A stretch of DNA of 64,000 nucleotides from CATOSD01 sp965203135 (GTDB lineage: Bacteria > Chloroflexota > Dehalococcoidia > Lucifugimonadales > CATOSD01), in the NCBI GenBank assembly GCA_965203135.1, contig CBDBBO010000001.1:1984001-2048000 (forward strand), in the 5' to 3' direction. A model generated the notes under the pieces. It made no database searches and was not told the origin of the DNA. It worked only from the letters and a program-made list of their open reading frames with translations. A program made the position numbers and the translations under genes. Numbering within the stretch: position 1 is the stretch's first letter; every line of letters begins with the position of its first letter. Of the stretch, positions 33,538 to 42,237 are shown piece after piece.

Positions 33538-34752
33538 CTAGTCGTCCGCCAGCACCGCCTCCTGGCTGCTGATGACCTCCGCGTCCCGAAGCTCCGACAC
33601 CCTGTCGTCCGAGTACCCCAGGATGTCCTTCAGAATCTCCTCGTTATGCTGTCCCGGCGTCGGCGCGGAACCCACCACCATCGGCGTCCGGCTGAACTTG
33701 ATCATCTTGCCCGACACCCACATTGTCCCCGCCACCGGGTCCGGCACCTCCATCATGATCTCGCGCTCCCGAAGGTGCGGCTCGTTCGCCGCCTGCACCA
33801 CGTCGTTCACCGGCGCGCACGGTATCGAGTAGCTCGAAAGATAGTCCACGGCCTCTTTGGTGGTGCGGGTGGAAAACCACTCCGTCAGCTCCCGCTCCAG
33901 TTCCTCGGTGTTCGTGCCGCGGTCCGCCCGCGTCGCGAAACGCGCATCCTCCAGCCACTCCGGCTTATCCAGCGCCTCGCACAGCCGGCCCCACATGTGG
34001 TCGTTGTTCGCCGCGATTATCAGCCAGCCGTCGGTGGTCTGGTACATGCCGCCCAGCCCGCTGCCGTTGCCCCTGCGCTCGGTCACGATGCCGCCGCCCA
34101 GGTACGCCGAAATCGGTATCTCGTTGGTCGTGAATCCGGTGTCCGCCAGGCATACGTCTATCGCCTGGCCCTCGCCCGAGATCTCGCGCTCCCTCAGCGC
34201 CGCCAGCGCCCCTATCGTCGCGTGCAGCGCCGTGATCCTGTCGATCAGCGGGAACGCCGTCAGAATCGGCGGGTCGTCCGGGAAGCCCGTCAGCGACGCC
34301 ATGCCGCCCATCGCCTGCCCGATCGGGTCGAACCCAACCCGGTCCCGCAGCGGCCCGTACTGCCCGTAAGCCGACACGTTTATCATGATGATCCGCGGAT
34401 TCAGCTTCTTCAGCACGTCGTACCCCAGACCCATCACGTCGATGGTGCCCGGCCTGAAGTTCTGAAGCAGCACGTCCGACACCTTCACCAGGTCCCGGAT
34501 CACTTCCTTGCCCTCATCCGTCCGCAGGTTGATCGACAGGCTCTTCTTGCCGCTGTTGTACTGCACCCAGTACGCGCTCTGCCCCCTCACCGTCGGCCCG
34601 TTCGCCCGGCTCTCGTCGCCCCTCAGCGTCTCGACCTTGATGACCTCCGCGCCCATGCGCGCGAACATCAGCGCGCACCTGGGGCCCGCCTGGTACCGCC
34701 CCAAATCCAGCACCCGAATGCCTTCCAACGGAGCCTTCACCGAATCAGTCAT
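33538..34752 (-). CDS. CaiB/BaiF family CoA-transferase (family III)
   Basis: 404 residues from ATG at 34752; the alternative at 34800 is a GTG with no better ribosome site. Family III features: PLEGIRVLDLGRYQAGPRCA, GAEVIKVE near residue 33, LNLRTDEGKEVIRDLV and the catalytic Asp of the family in the central region (near GFDPIGQAMGG). These enzymes move CoA between carboxylic acids. Substrate is not defined. It ends at the disrupted repeat-bearing frame on the other strand. Confidence 0.92.
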   Translation of the reverse strand: MTDSVKAPLEGIRVLDLGRYQAGPRCALMFARMGAEVIKVETLRGDESRANGPTVRGQSAYWVQYNSGKKSLSINLRTDEGKEVIRDLVKVSDVLLQNFRPGTIDVMGLGYDVLKKLNPRIIMINVSAYGQYGPLRDRVGFDPIGQAMGGMASLTGFPDDPPILTAFPLIDRITALHATIGALAALREREISGEGQAIDVCLADTGFTTNEIPISAYLGGGIVTERRGNGSGLGGMYQTTDGWLIIAANNDHMWGRLCEALDKPEWLEDARFATRADRGTNTEELERELTEWFSTRTTKEAVDYLSSYSIPCAPVNDVVQAANEPHLREREIMMEVPDPVAGTMWVSGKMIKFSRTPMVVGSAPTPGQHNEEILKDILGYSDDRVSELRDAEVISSQEAVLADD

Positions 34753-34823
34753 AGTACTCACATCCCTCTCTTCCTCTGTTGGTTTACTCCCATTCCGCAC
34801 AGTCCCTTCCCCCTCTCGCCACC

Positions 34824-34865
34824 GTCATTCCGAGCGGAGCGCAGCGCAGCCGAGGAATCTAAAGC
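34824..34865 (+). repeat. REP-like element (CATTCCGAGCGGAGCG family)
   Basis: CATTCCGAGCGGAGCG, CAGCCGAGGAATCTAAAG. It resembles 19505-19552. A fragment of the GGGAGAGG family (34801-34818) precedes it. Confidence 0.7.
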
Positions 34866-34904
34866 CGTTGCCCTAGCACCAGCCGCCCGCGATCCACTAA
34901 GAAA

Positions 34905-35391
34905 CTATCTCAAAACGGACAGGCGCCACTGTCGTCGGAACCACAATAGCGCACATGCGAGTTGCACCAGTCCGAGGTAGTTGGCCGCCTTTTTGTCGTA
35001 GCGAATCAAGACCGCACGGCACTTCGACAACCACGCCAGCGTCCGTTCTACAACCCAGCGGCGAGCCGGATACCGCTTGACCCCCGAGACGTCCAGCTTC
35101 TCCTCGCCGATGCGTCGGATGTGCTCCCTATAGCCGTGTCTGGCGGCAGCCTCACGGCCTGAAGGATTGTCATACCCTTTGTCCAGACACAAGTGTTGGG
35201 GTTCCTCCTCAGTGGGCTGTGGTCGTTCGACCACAATCGCGTCCAGGGTCGCCTCCAACAGCTTTGCATCGTGTACGTTCGCTCCAGCAACCACAATGCT
35301 CAATGGGCCGCCCTCTGCGTCCACAAGCAGACTCCGCTTGGAGCCAGCCTTGCCACGGTCCGTCGGGTTGGGTCCAATCAAGTCCCCCCAA
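34905..35391 (-). CDS. IS5-family transposase, DDE part (second frame)
   Basis: Continuation of the transposase in the -1 frame: DRGKAGSKRSLLVDAEGGPL (first Asp region), LEATLDAIVVERPQ, LCLDKGYDNPSGREAA (second Asp) and RRWVVERTLAWLSKCRAVLIRY (Glu). The upstream limit given is the probable frameshift point; the frame is open further upstream. It has no start of its own near the junction. Confidence 0.85.
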
Positions 35392-35773
35392 AACGAGCTT
35401 TGCCCATGGCGCCGTCTGCTGCCTGCCATTCCCAGTCTACACCGACCAACTCTTCGCACCCTTCCACCAGGGCTCCCCATATCCGCCGCAAGACACCCGT
35501 CTCCACCCACCGCTGAAAGGTGCGATGGATGGTGCTGTCGTCTCCGAGTTCCTTTGGCATTCGGTTCCATTGACACCCGCTGCGCAAGCGGAAGATGATG
35601 CCGTTGAGCATCTGCCGAGGGTCTGCGCGCTTGCGGCCCCTGGCCTTGGGCGGGTCTACCTCCAGGATGATGGGTTCAACGAGCTCCCACAGTTCGTCCG
35701 GCACTTCCCAGATGGTTCCTAACGTCTCCTGCTTCGACATTAAGGTCTCTCCTGATCGTTTTGGAGAAACCAT
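35378..35773 (-). CDS. IS5-family transposase, N-terminal part (first frame)
   Basis: 131 residues with the DUF4096 domain: VPDELWELVEPIIL, GRKRADPRQMLNGIIFRLRS and GCQWNRMPKELG. The frame stops just after GKARFGGT. The junction contains TTTTGGGGGG (minus strand, about 35388-35397), where a -1 shift joins it to the DDE part; this may be programmed, or a real mutation. Confidence 0.88.
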   Translation of the reverse strand: MVSPKRSGETLMSKQETLGTIWEVPDELWELVEPIILEVDPPKARGRKRADPRQMLNGIIFRLRSGCQWNRMPKELGDDSTIHRTFQRWVETGVLRRIWGALVEGCEELVGVDWEWQAADGAMGKARFGGT

Positions 35774-35834
35774 ACGATTCGTCCCTCAAATCCCTCAATG
35801 CACTTGTGGGTCAGCATTTTGAGATAGTTTCTAA

Positions 35835-35870
35835 GTCCCCTCTCTCTTGATGGGAGAGGGTGAGGGTGAA
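35835..35870 (+). repeat. Interspersed palindromic repeat next to the IS
   Basis: GTCCCCTCTCTCTTGATGGG palindrome and tail AGAGGGTGAGGGTGA, immediately right of the IS target duplication. Confidence 0.8.
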
Positions 35871-35880
35871 AGACGGGGAA

Positions 35881-36645
35881 TCACTTCCTCCCCTTCCTGT
35901 CCAAAAACTCCTTGAACCCCTCCTCCACCGTCGTCGCCACCAGCTTCGTCTCCCGCGCATCCACCTCGTTATCGTGCATCTCCCGCCAGCCCGCCCCCAC
36001 GTTCTCTATCGCCAGGTCCTTGATGCCCTGCACCATCCGCTCGTCGTTCGCCGCGATGAGCTGCCCGATCTCCACCGCCTTCGCCATCAGCTCCCCCGAC
36101 GGCACCAGGTGGTTGAGCAGCCCGATCTGAAACGCCTCCTCCGCCTCCACCACGCGCCCCGTGAACAGCAGCTCCTTCGCCTTAGGCCACCCCACCTGCA
36201 TCGGCAGCGTCCACGTCGAGTTCACCCGACCGTAAGACGCCGCCAGGAATCGGAACCGCGTCCGCTCGCACCCGACCCGGATGTCGAAGCTCGAAGACAT
36301 CAGCGCCCCGCCGCCGTAGCACAGCCCGTTCAGCGCCCCTATCGTCGGCTTGCTGCACGAGGCGATGTTCCACGCGAACAGGTCGCTCCCCGGGTACGGC
36401 TCAGGCGGCGTCTCCAGCTCCGCGTTCCGCGCCATCTCGTGAATGTCCGCCCCGGCGGAGAACGCCCGCTCCCCCGTCCCCGTGAAGATGACCGCCTTCA
36501 CGCCGGCGTCCGCCTCCATGTCCAGCACCGCCTCGTTCACCTCGCGGTAAAGGTCCCTGCTCAGCGCGTTCAGAACCTCCGGCCGGTTCAGCCTGATAGT
36601 GCCCACGCCCTCCTGCTTGTCCACAACAATGTACTCGTAACCCAC
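35881..36645 (-). CDS. Enoyl-CoA hydratase/isomerase-family protein without catalytic glutamates
   Basis: 254 residues with the crotonase fold (RLNRPEVLNALSRDLYREV; ERAFSAGADIHEM oxyanion region). Aligned to crotonases, the position of the first catalytic Glu (GGGCEL) reads GGGALM and the second (usually PE) is absent in RFRFLAASYGRVNSTW. A dehydratase reaction by the usual mechanism is unlikely; other crotonase reactions or a binding role are possible. Confidence 0.85.
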   Translation of the reverse strand: MGYEYIVVDKQEGVGTIRLNRPEVLNALSRDLYREVNEAVLDMEADAGVKAVIFTGTGERAFSAGADIHEMARNAELETPPEPYPGSDLFAWNIASCSKPTIGALNGLCYGGGALMSSSFDIRVGCERTRFRFLAASYGRVNSTWTLPMQVGWPKAKELLFTGRVVEAEEAFQIGLLNHLVPSGELMAKAVEIGQLIAANDERMVQGIKDLAIENVGAGWREMHDNEVDARETKLVATTVEEGFKEFLDRKGRK

Positions 36646-36701
36646 CTGGAATCTCCTGCTTGCAAAGTGGCGCCATTACATGGCCGCCCGCGTTCATTTC
36701 A

Positions 36702-36735
36702 GTCCCTTTCCCCTCGCAGGGGGAAGGTTCCGTCT
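36702..36735 (+). repeat. Interspersed palindromic repeat, truncated
   Basis: GTCCCTTTCCCCTCGCAGGG... GGAAGG with a lost tail, directly before a second repeat that is broken by a MITE. Confidence 0.75.
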
Positions 36736-36736
36736 G

Positions 36737-36978
36737 TCCCCTCTCCCTTGATACGCGTGATGCATATTAAAGTGGCCGATATGCCTGTTTAGGGCGGTTT
36801 TCGAGCCAAGAGCCGCCAATTTGGCGGGTGCTAGGGCTGTGCTGAGTCGAAGGTGGTGCCTAAACTGCAAAAAAAGGCCATCAAACTCGGTTATCCACAT
36901 CAACCTGCCTCTTGTGTGGTAGTTCCACAAATCTAATTTGCATCACGCGTTTGATGGGAGAGGGTTAGGGTGAGGGTG
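36737..36978 (+). repeat. Palindromic repeat interrupted by a 198-bp insertion
   Basis: Left half CCCCTCTCCCTTGAT ends at 36752 and right half TTGATGGGAGAGG starts at 36951. Removing the insertion and one TTGAT restores CCCTCTCCCTTGATGGGAGA plus tail. Confidence 0.85.
36753..36950. mobile_element. 198-bp MITE-like insertion
   Basis: Lower-GC element with terminal inverted repeats ACGCGTGATGCATATTA / ACGCGTGATGCAAATTA (16 of 17 matching), flanked by TTGAT target duplications (36748-36752, 36951-36955). It has a central 15-nt palindrome, CCGCCAATTTGGCGG at 36813-36827. It is non-coding. A parent transposon with matching ends is not in the window. Confidence 0.85.
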
Positions 36979-36986
36979 CCCGCCCC

Positions 36987-38747
36987 CTACTCCTCTTCCT
37001 CCAGCGTGCTCGTGTCCCCCTCCGGCAGACCCAACTCCCGCGCCTTCAACAGCCGCCGCATGATCTTCCCGCTCCGCGTCTTCGGCAAACCGGGAATGAA
37101 GTCTATCTCGCGCGGCGCAACCGCCGCGTTCAGCTTCGACCGCGCGAACCGCATGATGTCACGCCGCAGCTCCGGCGTCTCCTCGTAGCCGTCTTTCAGC
37201 GACACGAACGCCTTGACCACTTCCATCGCTATCGGGTCGGGCTTGCCGATGACGCCTGCCTCCGCCACCGCCTCATGCTCGATAAGCGCGCTCTCCACCT
37301 CGAAAGGCCCCACCAGGTGCCCCGCCGTGTTGATAACGTCGTCCGCCCGCCCCACGAACCAGAAGTAGCCGTCCTCATCCACCCGCGCCGTATCGCCCGT
37401 GATGTACCAGCCCTTCTTGAACCGCGAGTTGTACATCTCCAGGTTCTGCCAGTACTGGTGGAACATTGAGGGCCAGCCTGGACGGACGACCAGGTTGCCG
37501 TCCTCGCCCACCGGCACCGGGTCGAAGTTCTCGTCCACGATTCCCAGTTGAACGCCCGGAATCGGACGCCCCATCGAACCGGGCTTGATGGGCATGGATG
37601 CGTAGTTCGCGCACATTATCGCGCCCGTCTCCGTCTGCCACCAGTTGTCGTGGAAGGCGTGCCCGATAACCTCGTGCCCCCAGACCACCGCCTCGGGATT
37701 CAAAGGCTCGCCCACACTCGCCGTGAACCGTAGCGAAGACAGATCGTACCGCTTCGGTATCTCGTCTCCCGCCTTCATCAGCATCCTTATGGCCGTAGGC
37801 GCCGTGTACCAGACAGTCACCTTGTGCTTCTCTATCTGCTCGTACCACGCGCTCGCCCGGAATCCGCCCTCGTAGATGAGCTGCGTAACCCCGTTCGTCC
37901 ACGGCGCCAGCATCCCGTAAGACGTGCCCGTCACCCAGCCCGGATCCGCCGTGCACCAGTACACGTCCTCCTCGTGCAGGTCCAGCGCCCATTTGCCGGT
38001 CGCGTACTGCTGCACCACCGCCTGGTGACGGTGCACCGCCCCCTTCGGCTTGCCTGTCGTCCCGGACGTGTAGTGCATTATCGAGAAATCGTACTGCGAC
38101 GTGTTCACCGTCGTGAAATTCGCCGACGCCTTGCCCATCTCCTCGTAGTAGTCCAAGTCCTGCGAGTGTATCGGCAGCGGGTCGCGCCCGTCCTTGTTGA
38201 CGATGATGATGTGCTGCAGGTCGAACAACTCCGGTATGATGTGCTCGATTCGCCGCCGCAAGTCCGGCTGCGTGACCAGCACCTTCGCCCCGCTGTCCTG
38301 CAGCCGGTCCCTCACCGGGTCCGGCCCGAACGCCGAAAACAGCGGCCCCGCGATAGCCCCAGCCTTTAGTATGCCGAAGACCGATATGAACTGTTCCGGC
38401 AGCCTGTCCATGAACGTGAACACCCGGTCACCCGTCTGTATGCCGAGGCTCTTCAGCACATTGGCGAACTTGTCAGTCTCGCGCTTCATGTCGCCGAAGG
38501 TGTAATCCTCGCGCTCGCCGTTCTTGCCTTCCCAAATCATGGCCAGCTTGTCGCGCTTGCGGCCATTGGCGTGGCGATCGATCGCTTCGTGCGCCTTGTT
38601 CAGCCCGCCCCCCGGCAGCCAGTCAAGCTCGCCGTAAACCTGCTGCCAGTCGAACTCTGCCCGTGTCTCGGCATATTCGAGATTCGGCTTGACGGGCATC
38701 TCGTCTCGTCTTGGCTTGTGGATAGTGGGAAAGGAAGAGGTGGTCAT
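36987..38747 (-). CDS. acsA: Acetyl-CoA synthetase (AMP-forming)
   Basis: 586 residues, near the length of the B. subtilis AcsA type. Conserved motifs: HYTSGTTGKPKGAVH (P-loop), DNWWQTETGAIM, GDTARVDEDGYFWFVGRADD and the C-terminal LPKTRSGKIMRR with the lysine that is acetylated in the family. It activates acetate (or a related acid) with ATP and CoA. A palindromic repeat interrupted by a MITE lies downstream. Confidence 0.95.
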   Translation of the reverse strand: MTTSSFPTIHKPRRDEMPVKPNLEYAETRAEFDWQQVYGELDWLPGGGLNKAHEAIDRHANGRKRDKLAMIWEGKNGEREDYTFGDMKRETDKFANVLKSLGIQTGDRVFTFMDRLPEQFISVFGILKAGAIAGPLFSAFGPDPVRDRLQDSGAKVLVTQPDLRRRIEHIIPELFDLQHIIIVNKDGRDPLPIHSQDLDYYEEMGKASANFTTVNTSQYDFSIMHYTSGTTGKPKGAVHRHQAVVQQYATGKWALDLHEEDVYWCTADPGWVTGTSYGMLAPWTNGVTQLIYEGGFRASAWYEQIEKHKVTVWYTAPTAIRMLMKAGDEIPKRYDLSSLRFTASVGEPLNPEAVVWGHEVIGHAFHDNWWQTETGAIMCANYASMPIKPGSMGRPIPGVQLGIVDENFDPVPVGEDGNLVVRPGWPSMFHQYWQNLEMYNSRFKKGWYITGDTARVDEDGYFWFVGRADDVINTAGHLVGPFEVESALIEHEAVAEAGVIGKPDPIAMEVVKAFVSLKDGYEETPELRRDIMRFARSKLNAAVAPREIDFIPGLPKTRSGKIMRRLLKARELGLPEGDTSTLEEEE

Positions 38748-38783
38748 TGTTCGTCCTCCATAAGCTGTTGGGCCGCAGGTCCT

Positions 38784-40535
38784 CTAGCCGCGCGGCACGA
38801 CCGGCAGCGTTATGTGCGACGGGTACTCCGCCGTGTGGTACACCGTCTGCAGCGCCGAAACGAAGTCGCCGTCCGTGCCGATGGGCTCGCCCGTGTTCGT
38901 GTTGCGGTCGAAGCGCGGGAAGTTGCTGCTCGAGATCTCCACCCGGATCTGGTGACCCTTCTTGAACAGGTTGCTGGTCGCCCACAGGTCGATGTTGTAC
39001 TCGTACACCTGACCCGGCCGGATCAGGCTCGCCGGAGACCTCGGCTTGCGATAGCGCGCCCGGATGATCCCGTCGGTCAGGTTGCGGGCGTACCCGTCGG
39101 GTGATACGTCCACCAGCTTCCCGGTGAAGTCCGTGTCCCTGGCCGAGCTCGATGCGTACAGCGTCACCCGCACCGGCCCCGTCACCTCCGTGTCCCGCTC
39201 CAGCGGCGGCGTGGAGTACACCAGCACGTCCGGGCGCGCCTCCACAGGCCGCTGGTCGTACGCCCCGGAAGCCATGAACGCCGGATCGCAGCAAAGCTGC
39301 CCGCCCCGCGTCGGTGCGGGGTCCAGCGGGTTGTACGCGAACACGTCGGGCGGCTCGGAGTTCGGCGAGTCCAGGCTCAGCGCCCCGTCGCCGTTCAGCG
39401 TGTTGGCCTTGCCTCCGCTCCGCAAGTAGTACCGTGTGTCCACGGCCCGCTCCAGCGGCCAGCCGTCCTCCTGCCGCCACACGTTCTCGCCCATCACGAA
39501 TATCCGCACCGGCGGCTGGTCCACGAACCCGTTGTCCTCGCCCTTCAGCCAGTAGTCATAGTGCGAGAGAATCTGACCCTGAAGGTCCAGTGCCAGCGCC
39601 GCCGCCCGCGTCCCGAAGTTGTGCTCCCCGGATACGCTAGCCGGCGACCCACCGTGAATCCACGGGCCTATCACCAGCTTCTGCCCCCGCCGCGCGTCCT
39701 CTGTCGCTCCCAGCTTGCTCATGCGCACGTAGTTGCGTATGGTGCCGCCCAGGAAGATGTCGTACCAGCCGCCGAAGTTGAACGCCGGCACCTCGATTTC
39801 AGCGTGCGACTCCTCTATCGACACCGCCTTCCAGTAGTCGTCGTACTCCGGATGAGCCATCCAATCGTAGTAGTATGGCGCGAGTCCGCCCTGCAGATCC
39901 GGAACGTCCTTCATGGGCAGGTGAGCGAAGCCCGTGTTCAGGTCGTCCTTGGCCCGGATGATGCTCTCCAGCCCCTCGTCGTCAAGGGGCAGGCGACGCG
40001 ACAGGTTGCCCCAGTTGGCCGCTGTTAGCGCACCTACGGTCCAGGAGAGGTTGAAGCCAAGCTCGAACGCGCCGCCCTGCCACGCCCAGCCCTCCTGGTA
40101 GTTGGAGGCCGTCACGCCCGGCGCTATGCCCTTGAGCGACGGCGGCTTGGACTTCGCCGCCAGCCACTGCGTCGCCCCGACGTAGGAGACGCCGTACATG
40201 CCCACCTTGCCCGTACACCACGGCTGCGAAGCGAGCCACTCCACCGAGTCATGTCCATCGTTTATCTCGTTGACGAAGGTGTAGAACTCGCCCTCCGAGT
40301 TGTACCGCCCCCGCACGTCCTGGATCGCGACAGCGTAGCCGCGCGACGCCGCCATGACAGCATCCAGCGTTCCGCCTCGGCTGCCCACCGAGCTCTTGTC
40401 GTACGGCGTGCGCTGCAACAGGCCGGGAAAGGCGCCGTCGGCGTCCGGCCGGAAGACGTCCACGTAGGTCTTCGTGCCGTCCCTGAGCTTCAGCTCCAGG
40501 TTGGATTCGAACTTTACCGAATACGTCTCGGCCAT
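38784..40535 (-). CDS. CocE/NonD family hydrolase (peptidase S15-like)
   Basis: 583 residues from ATG at 40535. N-terminal alpha/beta hydrolase with nucleophile elbow MYGVSYVGATQW (Ser) and the YDKSSVGSRGG N-terminal pattern, then an inserted helical cap and a C-terminal jelly-roll domain (TGPVRVTLYASSSARDTDFT; VRVEISSSNFPRFDRN). Family members are cocaine esterase and X-Pro dipeptidyl peptidases; the substrate here is unknown. It is not obviously linked to neighbours. Confidence 0.92.
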   Translation of the reverse strand: MAETYSVKFESNLELKLRDGTKTYVDVFRPDADGAFPGLLQRTPYDKSSVGSRGGTLDAVMAASRGYAVAIQDVRGRYNSEGEFYTFVNEINDGHDSVEWLASQPWCTGKVGMYGVSYVGATQWLAAKSKPPSLKGIAPGVTASNYQEGWAWQGGAFELGFNLSWTVGALTAANWGNLSRRLPLDDEGLESIIRAKDDLNTGFAHLPMKDVPDLQGGLAPYYYDWMAHPEYDDYWKAVSIEESHAEIEVPAFNFGGWYDIFLGGTIRNYVRMSKLGATEDARRGQKLVIGPWIHGGSPASVSGEHNFGTRAAALALDLQGQILSHYDYWLKGEDNGFVDQPPVRIFVMGENVWRQEDGWPLERAVDTRYYLRSGGKANTLNGDGALSLDSPNSEPPDVFAYNPLDPAPTRGGQLCCDPAFMASGAYDQRPVEARPDVLVYSTPPLERDTEVTGPVRVTLYASSSARDTDFTGKLVDVSPDGYARNLTDGIIRARYRKPRSPASLIRPGQVYEYNIDLWATSNLFKKGHQIRVEISSSNFPRFDRNTNTGEPIGTDGDFVSALQTVYHTAEYPSHITLPVVPRG

Positions 40536-40609
40536 CGTCCTGCCCTCCGTTCGATTGTCATTCACGCCGTCCGCTCGGAATGTAGCACACGCATGTTGGC
40601 GTAGCAACC

Positions 40610-40639
40610 TTGAGCGGCCTCACCCGCGCATAGTACAAT
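40610..40639 (+). promoter_or_regulatory. Promoter of tRNA-Thr
   Basis: TTGAGC (40610-40615), 18-nt spacer, TACAAT (40634-40639), 17 nt before the tRNA 5' end. Confidence 0.7.
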
Positions 40640-40656
40640 ACCCATGTTGCCGGAAC

Positions 40657-40732
40657 GCCAACGTAGCTCAGCCGGTAGAGCAGCGGTTTCGTAAACCGCA
40701 GGTCGGTGGTTCGAGTCCACTCGTTGGCTCCA
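40657..40732 (+). tRNA. tRNA-Thr (anticodon CGT), CCA encoded
   Basis: Cloverleaf with acceptor GCCAACG/CGTTGGC, D-stem GCTC/GAGC, anticodon stem GCGGT/ACCGC with loop TTCGTAA (CGT, Thr) and T-stem GGTGG/CCACT with a G-T wobble. A T discriminator is followed by encoded CCA (40730-40732). The MFS gene stop on the opposite strand begins at the next base. Confidence 0.95.
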
Positions 40733-42043
40733 TCAACTCTCCTGTTCTCGCCGGGACGCATCCTCCTCTGCGCTTCTGCTCCGCTTGCCCGCTTCCCTCC
40801 TTCGCGGTGGCCTCGTGAACAGCAATATCAGCGCGGTCACGGCCCCCAGTACGGCGAACGTCAGGTACGCTGCGTGGTAGCTGCCCCTCCAGTCGAATAT
40901 GATCCCTGAGAACAACACTGCCAGGGCCTGCCCGCCCGAGGCGAACGGCTCGGTCACCCCGCGTATGACTCCGATCGAAGAGCGCCCGAAGTAGTTGGCG
41001 AACGCCACCGGCGGCACCACCAGGATCCCCCCGATCGATGCCCCCAGCATGGACGAGTACACCAGCGCCTCGACAACGGTGTCCGCATTCGCCACCAGCG
41101 CCACGCCCGCCGTCATCAACACAGCCACCGCCGCGAACACGTACCGCACCGGCGCGCGATCCGCCAACCATCCCCACACCAAGCTCGCCGCGCCGGTGGA
41201 CATCGCGTTGACGCTCACTGCGAGTGCCGCAATCCCGGCGTCCAGGCCCTGGTCCCTGAAGAACGCTCCAACGTGCACGTTCGTGCCTGCCTGGATCATG
41301 AACACGAAGCCCCCTGCCAGCGCGAGCAGCCAGAGCGCCGGCGTTCGCACCGCGTCGGCCAGCGTCCAGGTCGGGTCGAGGCTGGGGTCGGTAGCCGTAC
41401 CGGCTGCTGGATCGGTGGACTTGCCGTCCGGGCGCAGGCCTGCGTCCTCGGGGTTTTGCACAATCAGCATGGCGGGCACCAGCGCCACGGCGAGCACAAT
41501 CGCGCCCAATACGAGCCAGGCGTCCTGCCAGCCGCTCCGGGCAATGACGAGACCGGCTACGAACGGGAACGTGGTCATGCCGGCGGCGTGCGACAGGAAC
41601 AGAACTCCGGTCGCGCGCCCGCGACGCTCGATGAACCAGCGAGACACCGCCACCGATGAGCCGATCTTGATAGGACTCGAGAACATCGACCGCGCTATGC
41701 CGTATGCGATGTAGAATGCCAGCGGCGCCGTGGCCCACGACAGGAACATGACCGACAGCCCGAGCGCCAGCACGCTGCTCGCCAGCACCACGCGGATGCC
41801 GTACCGGTCCGTGAGCCAACCGATCAGCGGCGACTGCACCGTCGCCACAAGCCCGCCGACGCTGGCGGCCCCGGCGATGAGCGTTCGGCTCCATCCCAGG
41901 TCCTGCGAGATGGGGTAGATGAACACGGACATGGTGAGGCTTGCCGCGGCGTTGGACGCGAACTGCGCCGCGCTTGCGCCGTACAGCACCACCCAGCCGT
42001 AGAAGAACGGGGTGCGTCTCGCAAGGCGGGTTGCTAACTGCAA
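40733..42043 (-). CDS. MFS transporter
   Basis: 436 residues, 12 predicted helices. Motif A-like loop PLIGWLTDRYGIRVVLASS between helices 2 and 3 is typical of the family, and WGWLADRAPVRYV repeats it in the second half. The N-terminal FFYGWVVLYGASAAQF pattern is that of monocarboxylate/oxalate-formate-like MFS members. The cytoplasmic tail is Arg/Glu-rich (RRREAGKRSRSAEEDASRRE). It ends flush with tRNA-Thr. Confidence 0.92.
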   Translation of the reverse strand: MQLATRLARRTPFFYGWVVLYGASAAQFASNAAASLTMSVFIYPISQDLGWSRTLIAGAASVGGLVATVQSPLIGWLTDRYGIRVVLASSVLALGLSVMFLSWATAPLAFYIAYGIARSMFSSPIKIGSSVAVSRWFIERRGRATGVLFLSHAAGMTTFPFVAGLVIARSGWQDAWLVLGAIVLAVALVPAMLIVQNPEDAGLRPDGKSTDPAAGTATDPSLDPTWTLADAVRTPALWLLALAGGFVFMIQAGTNVHVGAFFRDQGLDAGIAALAVSVNAMSTGAASLVWGWLADRAPVRYVFAAVAVLMTAGVALVANADTVVEALVYSSMLGASIGGILVVPPVAFANYFGRSSIGVIRGVTEPFASGGQALAVLFSGIIFDWRGSYHAAYLTFAVLGAVTALILLFTRPPRRREAGKRSRSAEEDASRREQES

Positions 42044-42237
42044 TTGATGCGTTTGGGGTCGCGCGGAGCGAAGGCCACTCAGTACCGGCTCGGGGAGCGG
42101 GACTCCGGGCGCGCGGCGGATGTAGAGTCACGGGGATGCTATCATCGGGCATCCTGGACAGTCAACGCGCCGCCAGTTTGCCGCCACGCACTGAGATTGG
42201 TAAGGTAGTGGGACCCCTGCCCGGAGCAACAGACGAC

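Larger units (their letters stand above)
34901..35831 (-). mobile_element. IS5-family insertion sequence, complete
   Basis: 931 bp bounded by perfect 15-bp inverted repeats (GAAACTATCTCAAAA at 34901-34915, reverse complement at 35817-35831) and a TAA target duplication (34898-34900 and 35832-35834). It contains two overlapping frames for a DDE transposase with an N-terminal DUF4096 domain. The two-frame arrangement and TAA target fit the IS1031/IS427-like branches of IS5. Confidence 0.92.

Noticed and set aside
32773..34980. 735-codon frame on the plus strand
   Set aside because: Only its part from 33043 to about 33400 is protein-like; the rest is repeat and antisense to CaiB.
36694..36930. 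78-codon minus-strand frame inside the MITE
   Set aside because: It crosses the MITE end into the repeat; no conserved features.
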